From contig JAVBOY010000018.1 in assembly GCA_031550085.1 (NCBI GenBank), positions 1 to 64,000 of the forward strand: DNA of 64,000 nt, read 5' to 3'. Origin of the DNA: UBA4417 sp031550085 (GTDB taxonomy: Bacteria > Bacteroidota > Bacteroidia > Bacteroidales > UBA4417). Below are positions 53,829 to 63,140 of the stretch, piece after piece. Within the stretch, counting starts at the first letter, position 1. Each line of letters starts with the position of its first letter. The notes beneath the pieces were generated by a model. It saw nothing but the letters and a program-made list of their open reading frames with translations, did no database searches and had not been told where the DNA came from. Position numbers and translations under genes: made by a program.

Positions 53829-54695
53829 ATGAAAGGAATCGTTTTGGCCGGAGGATCGGGTAGTCGTCTACATCCCATTACTTTAGCCATCAGCAAGCAG
53901 TTGATGCCAATTTATGATAAACCGATGGTTTATTACCCGCTTTCGGTTTTGATGATGGCTGGTATCCGGGATATTTTAATTATCAGCACACCCCAGGACC
54001 TGCCAGGATTCAAACGCTTATTGGGAAGCGGTGAAAATATCGGTTGTAATTTCTCTTACGCCGAGCAAGCGGTTCCTAACGGATTGGCGCAAGCTTTTGT
54101 AATTGGTGAAAATTTTATTGGAAATGATTCGTGTGCATTGGTTTTGGGTGACAATATTTTCTATGGAACCGGTCTATCGGAATTACTCCAAACGTGTAAC
54201 AATCCAATCGGTGGAACCATATTTGCATACCATGTTTCCGATCCAGAGCGATATGGTGTTGTGGAATTTGATAAAAGCAACCGCGCCATTTCGATTGAAG
54301 AAAAACCCAAAGTCCCCAAATCGAATTATGCCGTACCCGGATTATATTTTTACGATAATTCGGTGGTGAATGTGGCAAAAAACATTCAGCCTTCAGCACG
54401 GGGTGAATATGAAATTACCGATGTAAACCGCCATTATCTGGAATCCGGAAAATTAAAAGTTGCTACGTTGAGTCGTGGAACTGCTTGGTTGGACACCGGC
54501 ACATTCGAATCCCTGCTGCAAGCATCACAATTTGTACAAGTAATCGAAGATCGCCAAGGTTTAAAAATCGGATGTATCGAAGAAGTTGCCTGGCGCATGA
54601 AATTCATCAGCAGTTCGCAACTGGAACAAATTGCCCAGCCATTACTCAAAAGCGGTTACGGCCAATATTTATTAAACCTTCTCAAACACGCCTAA
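53829..54695 (+). CDS. rmlA: Glucose-1-phosphate thymidylyltransferase
   Basis: 288 residues, normal length. Makes dTDP-glucose from dTTP and glucose-1-phosphate, the entry to dTDP-sugar synthesis. 'LAGGSGSRLHPIT' (residues 6-18) is the nucleotide-binding loop and 'SKQLMPIYDKPMVYYPLS' the following hallmark; 'VLGDNIFYG' near 110 and 'EEKPKVPKSNYAVPGLYFYD' near 160-180 match the active site. rmlB, C and D are not in the window. Followed after 31 bases by the polyprenyl synthase. Confidence 0.95.
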   Translation: MKGIVLAGGSGSRLHPITLAISKQLMPIYDKPMVYYPLSVLMMAGIRDILIISTPQDLPGFKRLLGSGENIGCNFSYAEQAVPNGLAQAFVIGENFIGNDSCALVLGDNIFYGTGLSELLQTCNNPIGGTIFAYHVSDPERYGVVEFDKSNRAISIEEKPKVPKSNYAVPGLYFYDNSVVNVAKNIQPSARGEYEITDVNRHYLESGKLKVATLSRGTAWLDTGTFESLLQASQFVQVIEDRQGLKIGCIEEVAWRMKFISSSQLEQIAQPLLKSGYGQYLLNLLKHA

Positions 54696-54726
54696 TCAAT
54701 TTTATTCATTTGCTTGATTGCTTTTT

Positions 54727-55698
54727 ATGGAACGGATTCATTTTTTACAAGAAAAAATAGAACATGCTTTTGCGAACCTTCGCTTTCCGGAAAGCCCCAA
54801 AGAGTTGTTCCTACCCATGAGTTACACACTTGATTCCGGAGGAAAGCGTATACGCCCTTTGCTGGTTTTATTGGGATGCGATTTGTTCAACGGGAATTTA
54901 GATGAAGCAATTCATCCGGCGATCGGGATTGAACTGTTCCACAATTTCACATTGTTGCACGACGATATTATGGACAATGCGCCATTGCGCCGTGGGAAAG
55001 AAACCGTTTACAAAAAATGGGATGCCAACACAGCCATTTTGTCCGGCGATGGGTTGTTTGCACTTGCCAATCTCTATTTATTGAAAACAAATCAAACTCT
55101 CGTTGGGGAAATTTTGGAATTATATAGTCAAACAGGATTAGAAGTTTGCGAAGGGCAGCAATATGATATGAACTTTGAATCCTGTGACCAAGTATCGATT
55201 GGAGAATACATGGAAATGATCCGCCTGAAAACAGCCGTACTATTGGCATGTAGTTTAAAAATCGGTGCAATCATCGCAAAAGCTCCGTCCGCTGATGCAA
55301 ATGCCTTATACAATTTCGGATTAAATTTAGGGTTGGCTTTTCAATTACAAGATGACTGGTTGGATATATTTAGCAAAGAAGAAAAATTTGGGAAAACTTG
55401 CGGTGGCGATATCCTTTCTTGCAAAAAAACATTTCTGTATCTGAAATCTCTTGAATTATTGGGCGAAAACGCCGCACCTTTCCAAAAACTTTACAACGAC
55501 ACAACCTTGGAGAATTCTCAAAAAATAGCAGAAGTCAAAAAAATATACTCTCAATTAAACATTGACGAAATCGCGCTCCATGAAAGCGACATTTTTTATA
55601 CAACGGCCCTCGATTTTTTCGCGCAAATTAACAAGACAGAAACAGAAAAATCTGCACTTTTGTTGGTTGTAAGAAATTTAATGAAACGCGAAAACTAA
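54727..55698 (+). CDS. Polyprenyl synthetase (trans-isoprenyl diphosphate synthase)
   Basis: 323 residues from the ATG at 54727 (a TTG at 54718 is in frame). Condenses isopentenyl diphosphate with allylic diphosphates to make long prenyl chains (quinone side chain or undecaprenyl-like). The first aspartate-rich motif 'LHDDIMDNAPLRRGKE' near 77 and the second 'FQLQDDWLDIFS' near 206 are intact, with 'GGKRIRPLLVL' near 38. Chain length cannot be predicted reliably here. Confidence 0.93.
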   Translation: MERIHFLQEKIEHAFANLRFPESPKELFLPMSYTLDSGGKRIRPLLVLLGCDLFNGNLDEAIHPAIGIELFHNFTLLHDDIMDNAPLRRGKETVYKKWDANTAILSGDGLFALANLYLLKTNQTLVGEILELYSQTGLEVCEGQQYDMNFESCDQVSIGEYMEMIRLKTAVLLACSLKIGAIIAKAPSADANALYNFGLNLGLAFQLQDDWLDIFSKEEKFGKTCGGDILSCKKTFLYLKSLELLGENAAPFQKLYNDTTLENSQKIAEVKKIYSQLNIDEIALHESDIFYTTALDFFAQINKTETEKSALLLVVRNLMKREN

Positions 55699-55719
55699 CG
55701 CCTGCAACTTTCTAAGCAT

Positions 55720-56751
55720 ATGAAAACATTTAAATTCCTTCCCTTTACCCTTTTTATCCTTCTGTGCTTCGCAAAGGTGCAAGCACAAGAAAAACAGCAA
55801 TACAAAGCAGCTGTAATTGCTTTTTACAACCTTGAAAATTTGTATGACACCATCAACGATCCGAAAATCAACGACGAAGAGTTCTTGCCGAATGGCCTGA
55901 ACGGATGGAATACCGAAAAGTATACCCAAAAGCTCAAACACATGTCGGAAGCCATTTCACAGATTGGTGATGAAATTCTAAAGGGCGGCCCGACCCTATT
56001 GGGTGTTTCGGAAATTGAAAACCAAGGTGTATTGGAAGATTTGATTGCCATGCCGGCATTGAAAAATTCAGGGTACGGAATTGTACATTTTGATTCACCT
56101 GACCGCCGGGGAGTTGATGTGGCCTTACTGTACCGTAAAAAAGACTTTACGGTCATCCATGCGACATCCTCATTTTTAGGAATGCCTGGGCAACCCAATT
56201 GGCGCACACGCGACCAATTAACTGTTACGGGAATTTTAGACGGCGATACCATCAGCGTGGTTGTCAACCACTGGCCATCACGGGGAAATGGCGCCGAATA
56301 TCGTGCGGAAGCAGCAAAACTGTCTCGTCACATTGCCGATTCCTTGTATACCACCAGCGCAACAGCAAAGTTTTTTATCATGGGCGACTTGAATGACGAT
56401 CCGGTTGATCCCAGCGTTTACAAAATACTGGGTGCAAAAGGAAAGGAAAAACAAGTTGACGCGAAAGGTCTTTTCAATCCCATGTGGCAATTATTTAAAA
56501 ATGGAATCGGATCATTGGCCTACCGCGATTCGTGGAATTTATTCGATCAGATTATTATTTCCAAACCGCTTTTGGATAAAAAACCGGGTTCATGGCATTT
56601 ACACAAAACATATGTGTTCAATCGCCCGTTTTTACTTAATCAAGACGGACAATACAAAGGGTATCCGCATCGCACCTTTGTTTCCGGTGCATGGACCAAC
56701 GGCTACAGCGATCACCTGCCGGTATATACCATTATCGTAAAAGGCAAATAA
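55720..56751 (+). CDS. Secreted endonuclease/exonuclease/phosphatase-family protein (paralogue)
   Basis: 343 residues, signal peptide 1-23 (AKVQAQ). The EEP motifs are 'FYNLENLYD' near 36, 'VSEIENQ' near 95, 'DRRGVDVALLYR' near 127, 'VVNHWPSRGNG' near 182, 'IMGDLNDDPVDP' near 223 and 'YSDHLPVYTI' at the end. Same domain order and similar length as the protein at 14538-15608, so these are likely recent paralogues within the genome. Predicted extracytoplasmic phosphodiesterase; substrate unknown. 21 bases after the polyprenyl synthase gene. Confidence 0.9.
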   Translation: MKTFKFLPFTLFILLCFAKVQAQEKQQYKAAVIAFYNLENLYDTINDPKINDEEFLPNGLNGWNTEKYTQKLKHMSEAISQIGDEILKGGPTLLGVSEIENQGVLEDLIAMPALKNSGYGIVHFDSPDRRGVDVALLYRKKDFTVIHATSSFLGMPGQPNWRTRDQLTVTGILDGDTISVVVNHWPSRGNGAEYRAEAAKLSRHIADSLYTTSATAKFFIMGDLNDDPVDPSVYKILGAKGKEKQVDAKGLFNPMWQLFKNGIGSLAYRDSWNLFDQIIISKPLLDKKPGSWHLHKTYVFNRPFLLNQDGQYKGYPHRTFVSGAWTNGYSDHLPVYTIIVKGK

Positions 56752-56777
56752 ATCCCTGTTGGTCATAAACTACTAGA

Positions 56778-56815
56778 AAAAAGCCTGGCAAACTTCTAAA
56801 ATTGCCAGGCTTTTT
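56778..56815. terminator. Bidirectional rho-independent terminator
   Basis: Perfect 14 bp stem (AAAAAGCCTGGCAA at 56778-56791 with TTGCCAGGCTTTTT at 56802-56815) and a 10-base loop, flanked by A- and T-runs, between the convergent EEP and phosphoglycerate mutase genes. Confidence 0.92.
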
Positions 56816-56834
56816 CATTTGAAAAACAGATACT

Positions 56835-57578
56835 TTACTTTGCCTTCCCTTGGTTGGCAACTTCTTCCATCAACTTTTTGATCACTTCCGGATCCCCTAA
56901 AAAGTAATCTTTTTGCAAATTGAGGTTGTCATCAAACTCAAACACATAAGGAATCCCGGTAGGTAAATTCAAGTTCACAATGGCTTCATCGGAAATTCCT
57001 TTCAAATACTTGATGACCGCACGCAAGCTATTTCCATGTGCAGCTACCAAAACCTGATCGTATTTTTTTAACGATTCCCGAATGTTGTTTTCCCAATAAG
57101 GAACCATCCGTTCAACCGTATCTTTCAACGCTTCGGTAAGCGGCGCGTCTTCTCCGATTTCCTTGTAACGCTGATCCAAACGCGGGTTGCGCGGATCGGT
57201 TTCTTCCAAAGGTTGTGGCGGAATATCATAACTCCGGCGCCAGACTTTCACTTGTTCGTCCCCGAATTTCGCCGCCGTTTCGGCTTTGTTCAAACCTTGC
57301 AAATTTCCATAATGCTTTTCGTTCAGGCGCCAGCTTTTTTCCACAGGAATCCACATCAAATCCATTTCTTCCAAAATAAAGTTTAAGGTTTTGATTGCAC
57401 GCTTGAGGTACGATGTATAAGCCAACGAGAAGTTGAAGCCGTTTTGTTTTAACACCTTACCGGCCTCGCAGGCTTCGTTACAGCCTTTTTCGGTAAGATC
57501 CACATCCGTCCAGCCGGTGAAGCGATTTTCTTGATTCCAAACACTTTCGCCATGACGTACCAATACTAATTTTTTCAT
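56835..57578 (-). CDS. gpmA: 2,3-bisphosphoglycerate-dependent phosphoglycerate mutase
   Basis: 247 residues, normal length. Interconverts 3- and 2-phosphoglycerate in glycolysis. 'LVRHGESVWNQENRFTGWTDVDLTEKG' at the start carries the phospho-acceptor His, 'AAHGNSLRA' near 184 the second His, and 'RRSYDIPPQPLEETDPRNP' near 115-133 the substrate loop. Single gene with a promoter box at 57694-57702 and a terminator behind it. Confidence 0.97.
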   Translation of the reverse strand: MKKLVLVRHGESVWNQENRFTGWTDVDLTEKGCNEACEAGKVLKQNGFNFSLAYTSYLKRAIKTLNFILEEMDLMWIPVEKSWRLNEKHYGNLQGLNKAETAAKFGDEQVKVWRRSYDIPPQPLEETDPRNPRLDQRYKEIGEDAPLTEALKDTVERMVPYWENNIRESLKKYDQVLVAAHGNSLRAVIKYLKGISDEAIVNLNLPTGIPYVFEFDDNLNLQKDYFLGDPEVIKKLMEEVANQGKAK

Positions 57579-57693
57579 TTCCTATTTTTTTAAAATTATA
57601 CAGACAATACTTATGAAGTGTAACTTTTATACGAATTCAAAATCTAACAACGGATCGTTCTTTTTTGTTATACTCCGATTTGCTCCAATAATG

Positions 57694-57702
57694 GCAAAAG
57701 TA
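57694..57702 (-). promoter_or_regulatory. -7 box (TACTTTTGC) for gpmA
   Basis: Perfect TAnnTTTGC on the minus strand, 115 bases upstream of the ATG at 57578. Confidence 0.4.
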
Positions 57703-57845
57703 CTAAGATTTTCATTGTGGCAGAATACATCGATTTATCTTGAATTTTTTCTTGAAATCACTCACAAAAAGCTATAAATTTTGAAATCATTGCTATCTAT
57801 TTTCGACCCTTGCGCGTTTTTTCTCAACTATTTAGATTCATTTTC

Positions 57846-60692
57846 ATGAAAAAAATCTTTTTCCCTTTTTTCTTCCTCATTTTTGCAGTTATCTCTTCTA
57901 CAGCCCAATCATTTCACTCCTTATCGGGAGTTGTCCGGGATTCCATTACGAATAACCCGGTTCTTGGCGCTACTGTTGTGTTAAAATCTGCACTCGATAC
58001 AAACAGAATCGAAGGAGATTTAACCAATGGGAACGGATTTTTCCAATTCACCAACCTGCGCGGAAATTCTTATTTTTTACGGATTTCATTTATCGGATAC
58101 AAACCGATATCCAGGCAGATTGTATTTAACAATAATCAATCTTTAAGTTTGGCACTGAAAATGCAACCCGAAGCGATCGAGCTTTCAGGAGTTGAAGTTA
58201 AAGGCGTATCGCTACAGGCAACACAACATGGAGATACCACACAGTACAATGCAGGTGCTGTAAAAATTCATGCCGATGCATCGGCCGAAGAATTGGTACA
58301 AAAGCTTCCGGGGGTAACCGTCGAAAATGGCCAGGTAAAAGCTCAGGGACAAGAAATCAAAAAAGTAAAAGTGGATGGAAAAGAGTTCTTCGGATCGGAC
58401 CCCTCGGTCGCCCTAAAAAATTTACCCGCCGATATGATTGAAAATGTTCAAGTCTTCGAGCAAGCAAGCGACCAGGCTCGTTTAACCGGGTTCGATGACG
58501 GGAACAGCGAGCGGATCATGAATATTATCACCAAAAGATTAAAACAAAACGGCTACTTCGGGAAAATTTATGCCGGTTACGGAACGGAAGATCGTTATTC
58601 GGCAGGGGCATCGGTAAATTACTTCAAAGGTTCGCACCGGATCACTTTTACCGGCCTTTTCAACAATGTCAATGTTTCGGAATTCGCATTGGACGACTTG
58701 TTGGGCGCCATTGGAAATTTTGGCGGCAGAGGCGGTGGCGGAATGCAATTTCGTATGCGAGGTGGATCCGGAAGTAATTTTTTGTTTCAACAAAGTGGAA
58801 TAACAACTACCAATTCCGTGGGATTGCAATACAGCGATGAATGGAAAAAAGTAAAACTTTCGGGTAGTTATGCTTTCGACAACCGTAAGAACGAAACCGA
58901 TCAAACATCAAACCAAGCCTGGTTTTCAACAACGGATGAAACCAAAAACTACCTGAATGATTATAACGGAACGAATAACAATTTCAACCATCGCCTAAAT
59001 TTTCGCTTGGAGTACGCGATCGACAGCATGAATACGCTTATTTTTTCGCCTCGGATCAGCTTTCAAAAAAATAATTCTTCCTCATTTACAAATAGCTGGG
59101 AATACTTCCCCAGCGATACCATCAGCCAATCCATCCGGAACAACGAAGTGGACGGATCAGGATATAACTTTTCAGGAGACCTCTTTTATAGTCATAAGTT
59201 CAAGAAAAAAGGGCGTACTATTTCCATCAGCTTAAATCCGGGACAATCAAATCGCGATTCAAAAACGTTGCTTTCATCGGATGATTATTACTGGGCAATT
59301 TTGGATACAAACTTGATTCGTCAAAAAGGCACAGCTCCCACTCAATCAACCAATATAAACACAAACGTCTCATATACCGAACCCATCGGGAAAAAAAGTT
59401 TATTACAATTCAACTATAGCTTGGGTTGGAGCCGGGATAAAGCAAATAAAAAAGTTTACGATTTGGACTCTATTACCAGCGAGTATTCGAATTTGGTTCC
59501 GCTCCTGTCAAACGAATACGAAAGCCAATATACCACCCACCGTGTAGGCGGAGGATATCGTTACAATAACGGCAGATTGAATATAAACACCGGAATCAAT
59601 TATCAATATGCCTTACTGGATGGCACTCAGACTTACCCGTTCGAATCAGAAATAGACAAAGATCCGTATACCAGTTGGTTGCCTAATTTGTGGATGGAAT
59701 ATAAAATATCGAAGGAAAAAAATATGCGTGTAAGCATGCGTACATCAACCAATGCGCCCTCGCTTACCCAATTGCAATCGGTAATCGACAATAGCAATCC
59801 CCAACTACTCACTACCGGAAATCCGGACCTCGACCAACAATACCGGATTTTTGCCATGGCAAATTATGCTTACACCAACACGCTGAAATCCTCGAATTTA
59901 TTTTTGTTTGCAAACGTGTCAAAAGTTCTTGATTACATCGGAAGCTCGACCTTCACACCCAATGTCGATACAATCATAAACGGCTATCTGGTAAACAAAG
60001 GGCGCCGCATCACCCGGCCGGTTAATTTAGACGGATACTGGAGTTCAAATGTATTTGTAACCTACGGTTTCCCGCTAAAACCATTGAAAAGCACCATAAA
60101 CCTGAACGTTGGAATGATGTACAGCCATGCACCCAGCCTGGTCAATTTCGAAAAAAACATTACCGATAATTACACACCGGGCGCAAACCTTTCGATAAGC
60201 AGTAACATCAGCGAAAAAATTGATTTCACGTTATCTTACAGCGCCCAGTATAAAATTGGAACAACGACTTTGCAAACCGATCAGGACAATAATTTTTTAA
60301 CGCAAATCGGCTCTCTAAAAACCAACTTTACTTTCTTTAAAACCTTTGTATGGCAAAATCAACTGTCATACCAATATTACAGCGGCAACGACAATCTGCA
60401 AGATCCCGATTACCTGCTTTGGAACATGTCCATTGCAAAGAAGTTTCTGAAAGACAATCGTGCAGAACTTAAAATAAGTGTTTTTGATATTTTAAACCAA
60501 AACCGCAATGTTTCGCATAACGTAAACGATCTGTATATCGAAGACAATGTGGGAAATGCCCTGAAACAGTATTTTATGCTAACCTTTACCTACAACTTGC
60601 GTAATTTCACGCCCCAACAAAATCAAGGGCAAGGAGAAGGCCCCCAACGCATGATGATGTTCGGACCCGGAGGAGGTGGCCCACCCCGATAG
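57846..60692 (+). CDS. Outer-membrane beta-barrel protein with carboxypeptidase-regulatory-like N-domain (TonB-receptor-like)
   Basis: 948 residues from the ATG at 57846 (a TTG at 57810 is in frame). Signal peptide 1-21 (SSTAQ). Residues about 25-110 are a carboxypeptidase-regulatory-like domain ('LSGVVRDSITNNPVLGATVVLK', 'LRGNSYFLRISFIGYKP'), followed by a plug-like region (about 125-220, 'LVQKLPGVTVENGQVKAQGQEIKKVKVDG') and a long barrel (about 240-930). The plan matches the 'outer membrane beta-barrel family protein' group close to TonB-dependent receptors. No SusD partner is adjacent, so the substrate is unknown. The C-terminus is Gly/Pro-rich (FGPGGGGPPR). Confidence 0.9.
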   Translation: MKKIFFPFFFLIFAVISSTAQSFHSLSGVVRDSITNNPVLGATVVLKSALDTNRIEGDLTNGNGFFQFTNLRGNSYFLRISFIGYKPISRQIVFNNNQSLSLALKMQPEAIELSGVEVKGVSLQATQHGDTTQYNAGAVKIHADASAEELVQKLPGVTVENGQVKAQGQEIKKVKVDGKEFFGSDPSVALKNLPADMIENVQVFEQASDQARLTGFDDGNSERIMNIITKRLKQNGYFGKIYAGYGTEDRYSAGASVNYFKGSHRITFTGLFNNVNVSEFALDDLLGAIGNFGGRGGGGMQFRMRGGSGSNFLFQQSGITTTNSVGLQYSDEWKKVKLSGSYAFDNRKNETDQTSNQAWFSTTDETKNYLNDYNGTNNNFNHRLNFRLEYAIDSMNTLIFSPRISFQKNNSSSFTNSWEYFPSDTISQSIRNNEVDGSGYNFSGDLFYSHKFKKKGRTISISLNPGQSNRDSKTLLSSDDYYWAILDTNLIRQKGTAPTQSTNINTNVSYTEPIGKKSLLQFNYSLGWSRDKANKKVYDLDSITSEYSNLVPLLSNEYESQYTTHRVGGGYRYNNGRLNINTGINYQYALLDGTQTYPFESEIDKDPYTSWLPNLWMEYKISKEKNMRVSMRTSTNAPSLTQLQSVIDNSNPQLLTTGNPDLDQQYRIFAMANYAYTNTLKSSNLFLFANVSKVLDYIGSSTFTPNVDTIINGYLVNKGRRITRPVNLDGYWSSNVFVTYGFPLKPLKSTINLNVGMMYSHAPSLVNFEKNITDNYTPGANLSISSNISEKIDFTLSYSAQYKIGTTTLQTDQDNNFLTQIGSLKTNFTFFKTFVWQNQLSYQYYSGNDNLQDPDYLLWNMSIAKKFLKDNRAELKISVFDILNQNRNVSHNVNDLYIEDNVGNALKQYFMLTFTYNLRNFTPQQNQGQGEGPQRMMMFGPGGGGPPR

Positions 60693-60733
60693 TGAACTGG
60701 CTTTTCAAATGATCATAAATTCACTTTTTTTCC

Positions 60734-60742
60734 GACCTTTGC
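60734..60742 (+). promoter_or_regulatory. Possible -7 box (GACCTTTGC)
   Basis: One mismatch to TAnnTTTGC, 20 bases before the ATG at 60763. Confidence 0.3.
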
Positions 60743-60762
60743 TGTTTGAAAGAAGTGAATTT

Positions 60763-62397
60763 ATGTTTTATAATAATTCCGGTTTCTATCGTTTTCCGCA
60801 TTTTTTCACATGCTTATCTTTAGCAGTCCTTCTTGGCGCTTGTGCTGTTATAAAACCACCTGAAGGCGGCCCCAAAGATGAAACACCTCCTGTCGTAAAA
60901 AAAACGATTCCGAAAAACACTTCTACTAATTTTTCAGGAAAAGAAATTGAAATCACGTTCGATGAATATATTACATTGAATGACATCGAAAATCAACTAA
61001 TCATTTCTCCTCCTCTTGATAAAAAACCGGAATTCAAACAAAAGGGCCATTCTATTGTCGCAAAGCTGGAATCGCCCCTCAGGGAAAATACAACTTACAA
61101 ATTTTATTTTGGCGATGCCATTGCCGATTTAAACGAGAAAAATATCCTCAAAAACTATTCGCTCACTTTTTCAACCGGAAATTATATTGATTCACTTGGT
61201 TTTTCTGGAAAAGTGCTAATGGCAAGTGATTTGACCCCGGCAAAAAATGCCTTGGTTTCGCTATATCCCGAAATCGAAAGGAACGATTCGCTTCCGGTGC
61301 TGCAAAAACCGCTTTATGTTACCCGTACCAATGAAAGCGGGGAATACACCTTGTCAAACCTGGCTGCTGGAAGTTACCGGTTGTATGCATTAATCGATAA
61401 AAACAGCGATTATCTTTATACAGCAGGAGGAGCAGAACAAATTGCATTCCAAAATCCATCCCTTAAAATTGATTCCACCACAAAAACGGCCGACACATTA
61501 TACCTATTTCCCGAGCCAGACTCGACGCAGCACATTTCAAAGAAAGAAATGATCAGCCTCCATAAATTAATGCTTATTTTTAAATATCCCCTGAAAAATC
61601 AAGACTTCAAATTATTGGACAGCCGTATGGATTGGTGCTTCAGCGAAATTTCAGCGAAAAAAGATACCGCCTGGTTTTGGATAAAAAAGCCGATTCCAGA
61701 TACCTTGAACATTTTATTTTCCGAAAATCAAAAAATAATCGACACGGTATCTATCAGCACAAAACTGAACGCACAACGAGCAAACCAAACCGTTAATAAA
61801 AAACTTATTTATAATCACTTGCTGAAATCAAGCGATAAACTCCTGAAACTTATTTTTACCAATCCGATTGATTCGTTTGCGCTTCCGAAAATTCGTGTTT
61901 TCAACGAAAAAGATTCCACGGAAATAATCACCGAAGTTAGCATTGACAAAGAAAAACCTTATGTTTTGAATCTTTATTATCCCTGGCAGGAAGACAAATC
62001 TTACAAAATTTCGATGGAACAAGCTGCTGTAACCGACATCTACGGTTTGCAAACCGACTCGTCCCAATTTACCATAAAACCCGTTTTGGATCACAAATTA
62101 GGCAGCATCCGGATTTCGTTAAATCGGATAAATTACAAAGGCCAAGCCATTGTCCAGCTGCTTAACCCGAAAAATGATGTTCTTGCCGAGCGGATTAGCG
62201 CCGAAACCAATTCCGTAATCTTTGAAAATCTTGCTTCTGGAAAATATTCCATCCGGGTTATCAAAGATGAAAATTCAAACGGCAAGTGGGATACCGGCAT
62301 TTTATTACAACGCATCCAGCCTGAAAAAATAACCCTGTTGTCCAAAGTATTGGATTTAATTTCTGGTTGGGAGTTTAATGAAACAATCGAACTTTAA
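60763..62397 (+). CDS. Ig-like domain lipoprotein (Big_5-type)
   Basis: 544 residues from the ATG at 60763; the longer frame (to 60676) overlaps the previous gene. Lipoprotein signal with Cys in 'LLGACAVIKPPEGGPKDETPP', the common start of these Bacteroidota lipoproteins. Residues about 40-140 match the Big_5 Ig-like fold ('EIEITFDEYITLNDIENQLIISPPL', 'TYKFYFGDAIADLNEKN'). The rest has further beta-sandwich repeats (a SpaA/carboxypeptidase-like strand set near 155-240 and a final 'DENSNGKWDTG' segment). Likely exposed at the outer membrane. Function unknown; often near outer-membrane assembly or secretion genes. Confidence 0.85.
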   Translation: MFYNNSGFYRFPHFFTCLSLAVLLGACAVIKPPEGGPKDETPPVVKKTIPKNTSTNFSGKEIEITFDEYITLNDIENQLIISPPLDKKPEFKQKGHSIVAKLESPLRENTTYKFYFGDAIADLNEKNILKNYSLTFSTGNYIDSLGFSGKVLMASDLTPAKNALVSLYPEIERNDSLPVLQKPLYVTRTNESGEYTLSNLAAGSYRLYALIDKNSDYLYTAGGAEQIAFQNPSLKIDSTTKTADTLYLFPEPDSTQHISKKEMISLHKLMLIFKYPLKNQDFKLLDSRMDWCFSEISAKKDTAWFWIKKPIPDTLNILFSENQKIIDTVSISTKLNAQRANQTVNKKLIYNHLLKSSDKLLKLIFTNPIDSFALPKIRVFNEKDSTEIITEVSIDKEKPYVLNLYYPWQEDKSYKISMEQAAVTDIYGLQTDSSQFTIKPVLDHKLGSIRISLNRINYKGQAIVQLLNPKNDVLAERISAETNSVIFENLASGKYSIRVIKDENSNGKWDTGILLQRIQPEKITLLSKVLDLISGWEFNETIEL

Positions 62398-62462
62398 TTT
62401 TTGAAGCAAGCCTTTTGCAGAAAATCAAACATCCTGCTTGCTGTAGTCAACCATTCAGCCTC

Positions 62463-62500
62463 AAAAAATAAAGCAGCGGAAATCCGCTGCTTTATTTTTT
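62463..62500. terminator. Bidirectional rho-independent terminator
   Basis: Perfect 18 bp arms (62463-62480 and 62483-62500) around an AA loop, with GC-rich centre AGCAGCGGA/TCCGCTGCT and A/T ends, between the Ig-like lipoprotein and the ArsR-family gene. Confidence 0.93.
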
Positions 62501-62604
62501 GAATGACATGATTGCTCTTCCCCTAAGTATCGAATAATCGTACGTTACTTTTGGCGATAAACAATCTTTAGTTATACTTTTTTTGATTTACTTCAAAAAA
62601 ATAA

Positions 62605-62904
62605 TTACGAACCACATTTATCAATGCAGGAAAGAATGTCAATAAGCGTCTTTTCTTTCAAAGAATAAAGAATCTCTTTGCCATTTCTTTTGGATTGTAA
62701 AATGCCTCTGCTTTTCAAAACATTCAAATGATGAGAAGCCGTAGCCTGCTCAATTTTAAGCGTTTTGTAAATTTGTGTTACATTCGATTTTTCTTTCTCA
62801 TGCAATAATTCAATAATTGCAATTCTCATTGGATGCGACATAACTTTTAGTTTGTCTGCCGCTGCTTCCAATTTCACGATGTCTAATTTTACTTGATTTG
62901 CCAT
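62605..62904 (-). CDS. ArsR-family winged-helix transcriptional regulator
   Basis: 99 residues. The winged helix fills the protein: 'LKVMSHPMRIAIIELLHEKEKSNVTQIYKTLKIEQATASHHLNVLKSRGILQSKRNGKEILYSL' is the ArsR/SmtB pattern with the recognition helix at 'QATASHHLNVLKS'. The classical metal site (ELCVCD) is absent; a CxxxC-like pair ('SCIDKCGS') lies at the C-terminus. Binding ligand therefore unknown. Has an own promoter box and two operator-like repeats upstream. Confidence 0.92.
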   Translation of the reverse strand: MANQVKLDIVKLEAAADKLKVMSHPMRIAIIELLHEKEKSNVTQIYKTLKIEQATASHHLNVLKSRGILQSKRNGKEILYSLKEKTLIDILSCIDKCGS

Positions 62905-62939
62905 AATAGATAATGTATTGGTTTTTCGATTTCAAAATA

Positions 62940-62947
62940 CAAAAATA
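62940..62947 (-). promoter_or_regulatory. -7 box (TATTTTTG) for the ArsR-family gene
   Basis: Matches TAnnTTTG on the minus strand, 35 bases before the ATG at 62904. Confidence 0.4.
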
Positions 62948-62966
62948 ACGGAAGTTTCCTTCCCTT

Positions 62967-63008
62967 GTATAAAAGAATAGCTCTTTTAATAAATTAATGT
63001 ATAAAAGA
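62967..63008. promoter_or_regulatory. Possible regulator binding repeats (GTATAAAAGA twice)
   Basis: GTATAAAAGA at 62967-62976 and 62999-63008 (32 bases apart, about three turns). The first overlaps an inverted pair AAAAGA (62971-62976) and TCTTTT (62982-62987). Located at the upstream edge of the ArsR promoter, so autoregulation is plausible. Confidence 0.35.
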
Positions 63009-63140
63009 GGTAAACTATTCCCCTATTAACTAACTCAAAGTGAACTAACAAAAGTATTAAAAATGAAGCATTTCACTTTTTTTTTAAAAAAAAATAATGT
63101 TTGTAGAATTATGGAATATATTTAATAAAACAATATCGAT

